Assembly: GCA_949987705.1 (NCBI GenBank) | Contig: OX465281.1 | Span: 173,366,516 to 173,430,515 of the forward strand | Source of the DNA: Thereva unica | Taxonomy: Eukaryota; Arthropoda; Insecta; Diptera; Therevidae | DNA length: 64,000 nucleotides | Direction: 5' to 3' | Shown: positions 43,390-54,849 of the stretch, in pieces | Position numbering within the stretch: the first letter of the stretch is position 1 | How the letters are laid out: the number at the start of each line of letters is the position of its first letter | Position numbers and translations under genes: made by a program | Notes under the pieces: generated by a model | The model's database searches: none | What the model was told of the DNA's origin: nothing | What the model saw: only the letters and a program-made list of their open reading frames with translations

Positions 43390-43611
43390 TAAAAGATTGT
43401 ACGTTTTTATTACAATAAAAGAAAATATTTTGCAGAATCTGTTTTTTTTTTCTTTTACACAACAAAAAATCTTACATAATAAAAAATAAGTGATTTCATA
43501 TCAATAACACAAAATATGTGATTTCATATCAATAACAAAAAATAAATGATTTCATATCACAGAAATTAATTTTCAATAAACGGAATTTCTATCATAGTTT
43601 GAGATTCGTGT

Positions 43612-44215
43612 TCATTCCAAACACCTCATTAAAAGTTCTTTCAGATCTCTCAGCTCTTTAATTTTTTCCCTTTCTACTGCTAAATTTTCTTCCTCAAGTT
43701 GCGTCAATTTCTCAAATCTTTTATCATCTTTTTTAGCCTCTTCCCTTATAAATTGCAACAAGTCGTTTTCTTCAGTCTTCCTCTTCCTCTTGGGAGCACT
43801 TTCTTCCAATAATATTTCATCATCAGTATTATTTTCGCTCGGTAAAAGAGTTTGAATAATTGTACTTGATGGTGGATTTATTGTATATGAAGAACCGTAA
43901 ACTTCATCAAACTTTTCAAAATAAATCCAGAACGTTGCATTTCTACCCGTTTCTTTATTTCTTTTTTTTATTCTGTTGTATGTTGAAATTGTTGAACATT
44001 TTTTGGATGTCGTATTTTGAAAATGCAAAATTTGATTTTTTTAATGTTGTTTAAAACAGCAGACCACAGCACAATCTTCTTTCTTTTCCCGCTTTTAAAT
44101 TTATTTTCAAGCCTTAGCCCTTCGCTTATAAGAAGCTTGACATCCGCATCATTCCATTTGTTTCTATACTATTCTCTTCACCCTCATCATCAAATATTGA
44201 CAAACTAAAATAAAA
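43612..44215 (-). pseudogene. Myb/SANT-like accessory protein of Harbinger element 2
   Basis: On the minus strand, WNDADVKLLISEGLRLENKF followed by KSGKRKK (44160-44060) is a Myb/SANT-like N-terminus. After frame breaks near 44030, STISTYNRIKKRNKETGRNA and FWIYFEKFDEVYG complete the domain. An acidic linker and a long charged helix (EENLAVEREKIKELRDLKE) end at 43612. Such proteins bind the element's subterminal DNA. Element 1 uses a MADF-type partner in the same place, so the two elements belong to different lineages. Confidence 0.75.
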
Positions 44216-44718
44216 TCCATATGCATATTTTAATTGGAATCAGTGGTTCTATACAAAAATGAAAAATAATTTATTTACCTGCAAGTATCGCTTAGATCCA
44301 TTTTGTCCATGACAGATGCTTAACCTCAAAAACAAATTCTGCTTGAAAGCAGTCAACTTTTTTTGACTACAATATCTAACTTAAAACTGCTTTAAAACTT
44401 GTGACATGGACACACTGCATCTTTGCAGACGACGACATGAACACACTGCTTCTTAATAGTCAGTCAGTTCTGCGTGCATGAACTCAGCCATACTCCATGG
44501 GCTGAAAATACTGCTTTAATTATTGTTTTTTAATACTCAATTTAAAACTACAACGACAGCACTGCTCATAACTCATTGTTCGCCTCCGAAGAAGCTGCGT
44601 TTAGCTCAGCTTCTGAGGGTACTGTATCAACGCAAACCATTGCTTTAGTGTGAGTTCAATCAAATTGAATGTGTTGGAGTTTTCATGTTGATTTACTGTG
44701 GCAAAGAAGCTGGAGATA

Positions 44719-45167
44719 CACTGACATATAGTAATGGACTGCTAAATAAGCAAAATCCCATACAAAAAAGTGGCACCAAAAACTATTGCTGACTCGCTCC
44801 CACGTTAAATTCCTATGAACTGTAATCGTCAGCGCATATCAGCGATGTAAACATAATAAGAAAAAAATAGACAGGTATAGTTTTCGTTCTTCTGCCTCAC
44901 TCTTGAGCTATTTTAAAAAGTCCGTTAAACAGGGAAAATAACTGTCACAGTTTTGGAATAAATACATTTATTTAATGAAAAAACTGCTAATAAATAGAAA
45001 TGAATGATGGAAATTAATTTCTAATAATTATAACAGACATCTTATCACTTATTTTCGCCTACATTCGAAGAAAATTTTTTTGTTTACATGAAAAAGGTTT
45101 TCTATTTCTGGAGAAAAATTGTGCCATTCAGCATTGTCAATCAGCAGTCCATTACTATATGTCAGTG
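44719..45167. mobile_element. 449 bp MITE with perfect 8 bp TSD
   Basis: Inverted ends CACTGACATATAGTAATGG (44719) and complement (45145-45167) are flanked by TGGAGATA at 44711-44718 and 45168-45175. The 8 bp duplication indicates hAT mobilisation. A solo palindrome of the same terminus, CACTGACATATACTATATGT, lies at about 50173-50197. Confidence 0.9.
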
Positions 45168-45326
45168 TGGAGATATTACAGTTTCCCAATGTTGTGTAAG
45201 GCCTCGGCCACGATAAGAGCGGCGAGAGGCACTTTAGTATTTGCAACTTGCCGCTCGCCGGCCGTATCTTGGCCAGGGCTTTACTCTTTGTATACAGTAG
45301 TATGATAAATTTCAATTGTACAATTT

Positions 45327-45444
45327 GGGCGCTTTCAGTAATGCAGGATGCGTGCGCAATTGATTTATTCAGTCATTGAAAGCTTCACACTTTAATTGCT
45401 GAATAAGTCATTTGCGCACGCATCCTGCATTACTGAAAGCGCCC
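45327..45444. mobile_element. Hairpin MITE, copy 5 (118 bp)
   Basis: Same near-perfect hairpin as at 12390, flanked by TTT on both sides (45324-45326 and 45445-45447). Confidence 0.92.
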
Positions 45445-45445
45445 T

Positions 45446-46370
45446 TTATGTAAGAAAATTTGTATAGATTCCGCACATGTACCCCAGCAAAGCTCTTAAA
45501 AATGTTTAAAAGCTCGGACCAAGCTTTATTTAGCTCCTCCCATCAAATCACTTGCTGCCATTTAATCAGTCACGACTGCGTATTGCCAGCGAGCAATAAT
45601 AGGGCGCTTTCAGTAATGCAGGATGCGTGCGCAAATGACTTATTCAGCAATTGAAAGTGTAAGCTTTCAATGACTGAATAAGTCAATTGCGCACGCATCC
45701 TGCATTACTGAAAGCGCCCATAATTATTATTGCTCGCTGGCATTGCTAGAGGCAAGTGCATTTTTCTGGGGCTTCAATCATTATTTAAAAAAATTACAAA
45801 TTATGAATGAAAAACGTCCCTTTTCATATATATTTTTTTATTTTAAGGTTTTTGTATTTTACACATTTGCTACAGAAATAATTTGTAGCATTTCTACTAA
45901 AGAAATACGAAATTTTTGTTTTTATCACTTTGATTACTAGATTGTTGACGTTTCCTGCCAGTCGCATGCGCGCTTCTGCCCGAGGAGGTTGTGTTGCTTG
46001 CGACTGCGGGGAACTGTCGTTTTGTGAATGAAAATGCTCATTTATTCAAAAGCATTTTTTTTAATTATTTCGCTTGATCATAGTAAAATTGTGCTTATTA
46101 TGATGAATAAACTGGCTTGGTTGAGCAGGGGCTTTACATGTATTCAAAACCTCTGCTCAATACATACAAAGATAAATTAACTTGATTCATTCGACATGCG
46201 CGCATCTCTTTCCAAATTATTTTGTTGGGGTTTTTCTGCGTTTGTTGCCGTTTTAACTAAAAAGAAGGGTAATGATAGAATATTTATAAAATTTGGCAAC
46301 GAGGTGCGCAGAACTGCTCAAATTTTTTGTGTCACGGAGTTTGAAAAAATCTATACATTGTATGCTTAGC
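45446..46370 (+). mobile_element. Fragment of a hAT element 2 relative
   Basis: It shares with 39513-41017 GCTCTTAAAAATSTTTAAAAGC, TCAAATCACTTGCTGCCATK and the 46240-46350 stretch TTTGGCAACGAGGTGCGCAG (core words shown). Both element ends are absent. A hairpin MITE is nested at 45602. Confidence 0.8.
45602..45719. mobile_element. Hairpin MITE, copy 6 (118 bp), inside a flanking palindrome
   Basis: A complete hairpin flanked by ATA on both sides. The host sequence is itself inverted around it: CCAGCGAGCAATAATA on the left and TAATTATTATTGCTCGCTGG on the right. Confidence 0.92.
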
Positions 46371-46487
46371 CCTTCCAGAGGAGGAAATATATTAAGATTT
46401 TTCTTCTGATTAATCTTAATATATTTAAATTAATGAAATTATGAAGTTGCCTATTTGGTCAAGGGAAGCAGTGCTTCCTTTGCTTCC

Positions 46488-47360
46488 AAATCTCCCACTC
46501 CCATACCCCTCAACGACCAGATATTCTCTGAAGGCGCAGGGTACCGCCGTGGGAGTGTGCGTATTTGGCCTTTTGGAAAAGTGTTAGTTTATTGTGTAAG
46601 AGTCTGAGTTTGGTTCTTCGGGCACACAACCTGAGGCTCCAGCAAGTATCTGAAGCTGCTTTTTCCATCATTAAGTTATGCTTCTTTTATTAAAAAATAT
46701 ATATGAAATATGAGCAATGTTAAAAAGTATTGCTGAGATCGCATCTCCTTGTCGCAGACTCGATCCTTGACAGAAGTTTATTGAACTGCAACCTCATATT
46801 TTCATTTGTATTCTACACGTTTCCGTCATTCTGCACAGGTTTACTATCTTTTTCGGGAAAGCCATCACAGTCAGGCAGGTCATAAGCATACAGGTGATAA
46901 GCATTTTTATATATAGAAACTGTATGTCAATGCTTTCTGTTGTTTATATGTTCTTTCTGGATCCTGCTTGGTAATCTCCTACTTTGGCTTCCAAATATGT
47001 GAAAGTTCTTTGTAAGCTGCCTGCACAACGTGATTGGTCTGTGGTTTTTGCAATTTATTAAATCACCGTTTTTGTGCACTGGGACAGCTGTGCCTAGAAA
47101 CCATTCTCCTGGAATCCTTTTTCTTCTCCATAATTTTCAAATGAGACAATGTAAGTCATGGCATAACATTTCCCCATTCTTAGGACTCGTGTGGTTATAC
47201 GTCTATCTGAGCTTGGAACGTTATAATTTTTGAGTTTTGCGTTTCGCCTTCGCGTATCGTTTTCTGTATCTGTGTTGTCTGCTTTGCCCTGGACTAGGTT
47301 TATGTTCTCTTTGAAGAAGTCTCTTGTCTAAAGTATTACTCCAACACCTCTAGTATGCCA
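46488..47360 (-). pseudogene. Eroded RTE-like reverse transcriptase remnant
   Basis: On the minus strand, translation near 47110-46990 gives GEWFLGTAVPVHKNGDLINC and NHRPITLCRQLTK with breaks. This recalls the RTE pattern of WKxGxxxPIxKKGD followed by NYRGISLL. Upstream (47350-47150) is basic and unrecognisable. 46488-46980 has no clear feature. Confidence 0.45.
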
Positions 47361-49113
47361 TCCATACTACTAGCTATAGTACCATCCTTCTTTATCTCCT
47401 TTATTTTAGAAACTGATAGCATTTTTATTACTATATCTTTTGTGGTTGTTTTTTTATTTCAATGCTACTTTTTCATTGATGATGGAACCAGTGTTTTTTT
47501 CTTTCATTGTTTTTAGCAACATATTCACTTGTTTTTATAAAATTAAATAAATTTACTTCATAAAAATAAATAAAACACTAAGGTCAGAATAATCTTTAAT
47601 GAATAAAAACTAATTTTATCGACCTCCCTCCGACATCTTATCAACAATTACACTTTTAACGAATTTATTACATGTTTTGAAAGTCACCAGTAAAGTAACC
47701 TACAAAATAATTATAAAATTTACTTTGATATTTATCACTTTTATCTCAGACATCACACGAATCTAGCCTTGCACAATGATCCCAGTATCGGTTTCATGCC
47801 AGCAATATCACGGATTTAAAATTTTTAACACTTCCTTTCTATTCCATACATACATTTCCCTGACCAACAATCATTTAGTTTAGAATATTCCCATTGTGAG
47901 AGTAGATAGTCTTTCTTGTGCAACTCACCAGACAAGACGGATCTACGAAAACATTAATACAATCACTGTATGAATATTGAATTTCTCACAAGAAAGTTCG
48001 TCGAGTTGTAGGGGATGAAAAAAAAACAGAAAATTAAAAAAAACTTTCCACTAATACTCAGTTCACAAGCCTGTGATAATTATTTGCGATTAATGAATAG
48101 CACTTTGCTCATCATTTTGCAGCAAACTACTAATCGACTCTAAAAAATTTATATTTATTTTATAGCTTTATTACCACGAGATTGATAATATTTTTCCTGA
48201 TATCCAGGTGTGCCTAATTGAGAATACAGGGCCCAGATGGTACGTTTTTGTGAAGTTTGGAATAAGTGCTGCCAATATGTAATTAAATTTCATTATCTGA
48301 AATATTTTACTAGCCGCCTATAAGTATGCTTTTAAAATTATTTTAATGAATAGTTGGCAAACTACGCAATATTTGTAAACGTTTCCAAACATTCTTATTC
48401 TTGTCCATAAAGCTCAGTTTACCATCGAGGAGGAGAATTGAAGTGCTTCTGAAGCGCTGAAAGGAATGCCAACTATTATTTATATCCCAATTCGCTTTCC
48501 TTTAACACAGACATGTCATCAGAGTGAAGCGCTTATATTTTGTTGTTGAAGAAGCACAATAGAAGCAGAAGCTGGGAAATTGAGATCTTGGGGAAGTCTT
48601 GAAGCTTTCGTGACCATAGTATGAATATTTAGCTGGAAATCCAACCCATAATAATTTTTCAGTTTCAATAATGAATTTTTGCACAAATACCTGAATTTTT
48701 GCGCAAATATATGGGGGGATCGTGTGCGTGCTTCCGGAGAGCTTCCATATCATAATTTTTTTATAGCTTCACCAACTGAATCTTGTTGACAATCCTGGGT
48801 CTGAGTCTGGACTGGTCTTCATTGCGCTTATCAACCCAATTATCCGGTGCTAAGTTGAACAACCATTTGATTAAATAAACAATAACAATAAACAATAACG
48901 ATAGTCCCAATCACACTACACAAACCAATAAACAATAATCAATTAAAAAAAAAGAACTAAGTGCGCGTGAAGTGATAAAATAAATGAAGTGAAATCACCA
49001 TCACCGACAAAAAAAATAGACGAAAACTGCTAACGGACGGCAAGAAAGTTTTTTTCCTTCCTTCCTTACCCGTACTCTCTGCCTGTCATCGTCGGCACCG
49101 CAACACTATCAGT
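47361..49113. other. No gene recognised
   Basis: AT-rich sequence. The minus-strand open frame at 48502-48753 has no motif I recognise. The 48870-49110 part is A-rich, and just before 49113 the outer arm of a large inverted repeat begins. Confidence 0.45.
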
Positions 49114-50145
49114 CAAGCTGGTGACAGAATTTCGCTCAAAGGCTTCGCGGTGTACGCGGATTTTTCACTGACACAAAGTCGTCGTGCTTTTGTCGCGTTC
49201 AGACTTTGACACAACCTAAAAATCAAAGTGGCAAGTGGACGTGATACGCATACGAGCTGTATGATTTGCGTATTAATTTTCTATCCCACAGGACTTGTAT
49301 TTGTTCTAGGTACTAATTTCATCACCACAATTTCGAAATAATTATGAAATTCAACAAATTTCTTATCCCCATCACCAGCACACGATTCAAAACACAAACA
49401 AAATGCCCACCAACACCAAAACACGACTCAAAACACAACACACAAACAACTTTTTTACACTGCGGCAACGCGCAAGAAGTAAAGCTGCTGACAGAATTTC
49501 GCTCAAACGCGGTGCGGACATTGACAGATAGAGTAAAGTGTGTGTATTGCAATGCGAACTAACGAGATGTGGCTTGAGCACTACGCACACACCGCGTAAG
49601 TTGCTTTACTTTCTACTTCTGGCGCGTTGCCGCGCGGTCCAGTGTAAAAAAGTTGTTTGTGTGTTGTGTTTTGAGTCGTGTTTTGGTGTTGGTGGGCATT
49701 TTGTTTATGTTTTGAATCGTGTGCTGGTGAAGGGGATAAGAAATTTGTTGAATTTCATAATTATTTCGAAATTGTGGTGATGGAATTAATACCTAGAATA
49801 AATACAAGTCCTGTAGGATAGAAAATGAATACGCAAATCATACAGCTTTTTCAATTTATTTCGTATCACGTCCACTTGTCACTTTGATTTTTAGGTTGTG
49901 TCAAAGTCGGTACGCGACACCAGCACGGCGACTTTGTGTCAGTGAAAAATCCGCGCACACCGCGAAGCCAATGTCCGCACCGCGTTTGAGCGAAATTCTA
50001 TCACCAGCTTAAGTAAAGCAACTTACGCGGTGTGTACGTAGTGCTCAAGCCACATCTCGTTAGTTCGCATTGCAATACACACACTTTACTCTATCTGTCA
50101 ATGTCCGCACCGCGTTTGAGCGAAATTCTGTCAGCAGCTTCAGCT
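49114..50145. repeat. Nested inverted repeats (foldback family)
   Basis: Outer arms 49114-49477 and 49635-50010 are near-perfect complements. Between and beside them sit two inverted copies of a 130 bp unit (49482-49615 and 50010-50140) with ends AAGCTGCTGACAGAATTTCG and TTACGCGGTGTG. The outer arms start with the same GACAGAATTTCGCTCAAA, so one family appears to have inserted into itself. Open frames here on both strands are mirror images. Confidence 0.88.
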
Positions 50146-50504
50146 GATGGGAATTGTCTTGTTTAAGCAGGCCACTGACATATACTATATGTCAGTGAAG
50201 CAGGCATAATACTGCAACAGGACTCTTCCCGTTAGCCCGATGGTTGCATCGCCGAAGCAGACAGCAAAAAATGAGGTCATGAACCTTGCACCGGAGAGGC
50301 TCCAATGACGTGGCTTTTCAGAAATAATATAATAGTACACCTCCAGACTTTAATTATACCTGGATTAAAATCATTCTTCGCAGCCACGTCATATTCTTTT
50401 GTTTTTTATACAGAAGTCCTAATATTAGTAATGAAGCCTCCACCTTAGCCTTCGATGCTATTTCCGAGAGAATCTCCAAATTTTTATATTACCACTCGGA
50501 GTGT

Positions 50505-53500
50505 ATTACCACTCGAACCTTGGTTGCGGTTCCCACCGCCAACGGACTCCAAGAAATCATTCTTGCGTCCGCCTACTTTCCGGGGGATGTAGCAATAGTG
50601 CCACCCCAGGAGGTTCAAGAACTCATTGAGGTCTGTCGCAAGACCAACCGACAATTCGTCATCGGCTGTGATGCAAATGCTCACCACTCCATCTGGGGAA
50701 GTACCGATGTAAACCAAAGGGGTGAGTGTCTTCTAGAATTTCTTGTTATGAATAACATAGATATTGCAAATAGGGGATGCAAACCCACTTTTCTCACTGC
50801 TAGTAGAAAGGAGGTGCTCGACTTCACCTTTACGAGCAGGCTTCTCTCCGACAGGATTGAAAACTGGCGTGTTTCGGACGAGGCTTCACTGTCGGATCAT
50901 CTGCACATTATATTTGACATTGTGGGCCTCCCTCATATCCGCGCATCTTCTTTGGTTCCTAAGAAAACCAACTGGTCTAAGTTTCAGAGGCTTGTGGCCT
51001 CGAAGTCTGATCAGCTTGCAGCTCCTATCAGCTCAGTGTGTGAACTGGAGTTTGCGGCCACGCAGCTTACTGATGTGCTGATCTCCTCCTACCAAGACAG
51101 CAACACTGTCTCTTCTTATCAGTCTTCGCGGAAAGTACCCTGGTGGAATGACAGGTTAGCTAAAATGCGTAGAGACGTTAGGAGATTGTTCAATAGGGCA
51201 AAACACACCGGCCATTGGGATGAATATAGGTTCACCCTAACAGCCTACAATAAGGAGTTGAGACGTTCCAAAAGGACTGCCTGGAGGAAACACTGTGAGA
51301 GCCTTCAAACTCTACCAGAGGCGACTAGACTCCAAAAGCTACTTTCCAAGGACTCCTTTAATGGAGTGGGCCTTCTCAGAAAGGAGGATGGCTCCTACAG
51401 CTCTAACCATGAAGAAACCTTGAGGTACCTGCTCAGAGAGCACTTTCCAGGGTCAATCCTCCAGACCGCTTATCCATTGGATTCTATGTATAGTCATAGG
51501 ACCATCCCAGACCGTCATTCCCGCAGGCTTTCTGGGAACATCTTCGACCGTGACAAGGTTAAATGGGCAGTGGCCTCTTTTCAACCTTATAAGTCTCCGG
51601 GAGGAGATGGAATTTTTCCGGCACTTCTTCAGAAGGGTCTTGATCTGATCCCCGACAACCTGGTCTGCCTCTTTAGAGCCAGCTTCAACTGGGGATATAT
51701 TCCAACCATCTGGAGGAAAGTCGTGGTGGTTTTTATCCCGAAACAGGGCAACAGACCCCTGGAGCTGCCTAAATCGTACAGATCTATCAGCTTAACCACT
51801 TTTCTTTTGAAAACGATGGAAATGCTGCTAGACCTTCACATTAGGTGCAAGCTGGAGCTCTCCCTTCCTCTACATAGCTTCCAGTTCGCTTACTCGAAGG
51901 GTAAGTCAACAGAGGTTGCTCTACATCACCTGGCCAGTAAAATCGAAAAAGCCTTCCTCGCCAAAGAAACTGCTTTATGTGCGTTTCTTGACATCAAAGG
52001 TGCTTTCGATAACACTGGCTATGATTCTATCTCTAGAGCACTGGCTCTCAGAAACCTGGATCCTCACAGGATTGAGTGGATAAATGCCATGCTTGTAGAT
52101 CGTGACATTTCTTCTACTTTAGGCGTCTCCACCATTAGTGTTAAAGCTATAAAGGGCTGCCCTCAAGGTGGAGTTTTATCCCCATTACTTTGGTCACTAG
52201 TTGTGGATGAACTTTTGACTAAACTATCTGAATCTGGTTTCGATGTCATCGGCTATGCAGATGATCTTGCCATCATTGTCTCTGGGAAATTCGATTTGAC
52301 CATTACAGAGGTCATGAGAACAGCAATACGAGAAGTTCAAAGATGGTGTACCAAGGAGGGCCTAGCAATTAACCCAAATAAAGCTGTCCTGGTACCTTTC
52401 TCCAAACGTTACAAATTGGACCTAGGTCCTATCTGTATTCGGGATACCACAGTTGAGTACTCAGACTCAGTCAAATATTTGGGAGTAAAGCTAGACAAGA
52501 GACTGAACTGGAACGCTCAACTTGACTACGTCATTACCAAATCCACTAGGGCCATATGGGCCTGCAAAAGCCTTCTGGGTAAGACATGGGGTCTTACACC
52601 ACAAATGATGTACTGGATGTACAATACGATCATAAAACCCATTTTGACTTATGCCGCTATAGTTTGGTGGTCCAAGACTAAAGAGGTTACCTCGATCCTC
52701 AAGTGCAGCAAACTGCAACGGCTTGCTTGCCTCTCCATTACCGGGGCTATGCGGACCTGTCCCACAGCTGCAATGGAGGCAATCATTGGATTGACTCCTT
52801 TGCATATCTCCATATGGAAATCCGCCGCCATAAGTGCCTTGAGACTTCAGATCTCATCCAACTGGCCCTATACGGTCAAAGGACACATGGATATCCTTAA
52901 CAATATCCCAAACATTTCCATTTGCCGCGTATCCGACCACATGCTTAGTGAACTGCGGTTCCAAAGGAAATTCAGAGCAATTATCCCGGATCGTTCTGAG
53001 TGGGAGGAACTCATTCTCCCTGGGGATCCTAAACATCTTCACTGGTTTACCGACGGGTCAAAGATGGAGCATGGCACACGGGCTGGTGTCGCAGGACCCA
53101 ACTCCAAGGTCTCGATTGCAATGGGTAAGTGGCCCTCTGTTTTTCAGACTGAAATACATGCCATTGCGACCTGCGCTAGGCTCAACCTTGAGAAAGGTCT
53201 GAAAGGCGCCAACATTAAAAGCTTTTCTGACAGCCAAGCTGCCATCAAAGCACTCTCAACTTGGTTTCGACGTACTTCAGAGCCTGAACAGAAGGAATAA
53301 GGTCTCGCTCTGCTGGGTCCCCGGACACCGGGGTATCGAGGGGAATGAGGCTGCAGACCGCCTCGCGAGGGAAGGGTCTGAGACGTTGATCCAGGGCCCC
53401 GAACCCTTCTGTGGCATCTCTTGGTCCACCTCCAAGTCCCTGGTAGAGGAGTGGATTAAGGGACTGAACCTAGCCTACTGGGAGTCAGTCCCAGGCCTTA

Positions 53501-53911
53501 GACAGGCTAAAGATCTTATAAGACCCTCTGCCCTAAGAGGCAGTATAACCTTAAACAGAACGGACCTAAGGTTGCTGGCGGGTTATCTGACTGGCCATGT
53601 GGGACTGCGGTATCACCTCCATAACCTAGAATTGTCTCAAGAGACAGAATGCCGACTCTGCATGGAAGGCGATGAGACTTCCACACATATCCTTTGTGAA
53701 TGTCCTCCTCTGATCTAGCTTAGACGAAGAACGTTTATCAGAGAGCTTTTGAGTCCTGCTCAAGTCCGGTCTTTGTCAATTAAAGACATTCTTGCTTTCA
53801 TTCGGAAGGCTGATAGTCTGTTCCGCTAGTGGGGTACTTACACAATAGGCCTAACTTGGCCTCAGTGTTCACCATGTGGGTTGCCCCCTCACTTCTTAAA
53901 AAAAAAAAAAA
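50505..53911 (+). mobile_element. LOA/I-like LINE with RNase H, nested, 11 bp TSD
   Basis: A 5'-truncated insertion with an A tail at 53898-53911 and ACTCGGAGTGT duplicated at 50494-50504 and 53912-53922. A short extra repeat TATTACCACTCG at the 5' junction (50488-50499 and 50504-50515) suggests microhomology during second-end joining. Confidence 0.9.
50520..53829 (+). pseudogene. ORF2 of the LOA-like LINE: endonuclease, RT, RNase H, CCHC
   Basis: The frame is open for 926 codons. The endonuclease part has ASAYFPGD, GCDANAHHSIWGS and SLSDHLHIIFDI. RT carries LPKSYRSISLTTFLLKTMEM, FLDIKGAFDNTGYDSI, GCPQGGVLSPLLWSLV and the catalytic YADD at 52254-52265. RNase H starts HWFTDGSKMEHG (near 53040), with FSDSQAAIKAL. 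A frameshift near 53270 separates the rest: SLCWVPGHRGIEGNEAADRL and a Cys/His motif CRLCMEGDETSTHILCEC. A TAG lies at 53716. An RNase H domain downstream of RT is found in the I, LOA and Outcast groups and separates it from the other LINEs here. Confidence 0.9.
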
Positions 53912-54849
53912 ACTCGGAGTGTGAAATCATTGTTGCGGGTGATTTCAACGTACATAATATACATTGGCTGAAATACTCAAATGGCACCAGTGTTTCTGGC
54001 AAAGACGCTGAGCTTTTTGCAGATATTAATAATTTGCACCAAATTGTCAACCGCGAAACGCGTGTCCCAGACGTTGAAGGTCACGGAGCCCATCTCCTTG
54101 ACCTGTTTCTTACATCACACCCATCACGGTACTCCGTCGAAGTTGACTCACCTCTCGGTAACTCGGACCATTGCCTAGTCAGCGCTAATTTCTCATACTC
54201 ATCTTCTACCCCTACTAACACAGTTCCTAAAAAAACTGTTTGGCACTATGGGAAAGCCAACTGGTTGGGGCTAATTCGCTTTTTTCAAGCCACTGACTGG
54301 GATCTATGTTTCCGGGATGCCAGTGCGAACTATGCCGCTCTATGTATAACCAAAATTATACGGGCTGGAATGCGCTTATTAATTCCTCATTCTACCAAAT
54401 CTATAAAGCCAAGGCCGAATAGATGGTTTAATGGGGAATGCATGGACGCAATTAAAGCTAAAGAAGCCGCTTATGGAGTGTACAGACTCTCCCCAAGTGA
54501 GTCCCTTCGTCGTGAGTATATCAAATTAAGAAATTCCTGTAATTCTATCATCAGGAAGGTAAAATCGTCATTTGACGACAAATTAAGAAACAAGATGCTC
54601 AACACATGCAGGCAGCAAAAACTTCTGGGCCTTGGTAACTTCCATCAAGAAGAATTTTACCTCTTCCTCAACCCCTCCATTCATCAATGGAAAGGAGGTG
54701 TTAACAAAATGCAAATCCAAGGCCGATTTATTGGCATCTCTGTTGGCCTCAAATTCTTCTCTGCCCGAATCTGATACGTCACCACCGGTCCTCGATCGCA
54801 ACGCCCATTCAATGGGCGGGATTTTCTTCAGGACCCGTCTTCTTCTTCT

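Larger units (their letters stand above)
44565..46487 (-). mobile_element. Relative of the 4417-6135 hAT element, reverse, with nested insertions
   Basis: Reverse complement of this stretch follows the left end of the 4417-6135 element in order: GGAAGCAAAGGAAGCACTGC (46487-46468), CAAATAGGCAACTTCAT, TGTATACAAAGAGTAAAGC (near 45300), AAAGTGCCTCTCGCCGCTC and ACTCCAACACATTCAATTT (near 44690). It lacks the CAGTGGCGGTTC end. A hAT MITE, two hairpin MITEs and part of hAT element 2 interrupt it. Confidence 0.82.
50345..54838 (+). pseudogene. Endonuclease of the host LINE, interrupted
   Basis: FCFLYRSPNISNEAS and FDAISERISKFLYYHSEC (50385-50504) continue after the nested LINE at 53923 as EIIVAGDFNVHNIHWL, then GAHLLDLFLTS and LGNSDHCLVSANF with the catalytic SDH. 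A linker with RPNRWFNGECMDAIKAKE follows. A frameshift near 54620 shifts to DLLASLLASNSSLPESDTSP, and the frame ends at the RTE insertion. Endonuclease function is lost through the insertions. Confidence 0.85.

Noticed and set aside
49322..49780. Small cysteine-rich protein with CVLCFESCFGVGGHFV
   Set aside because: It appears in both arms of an inverted repeat on opposite strands and has no signal peptide or start context that supports a gene.
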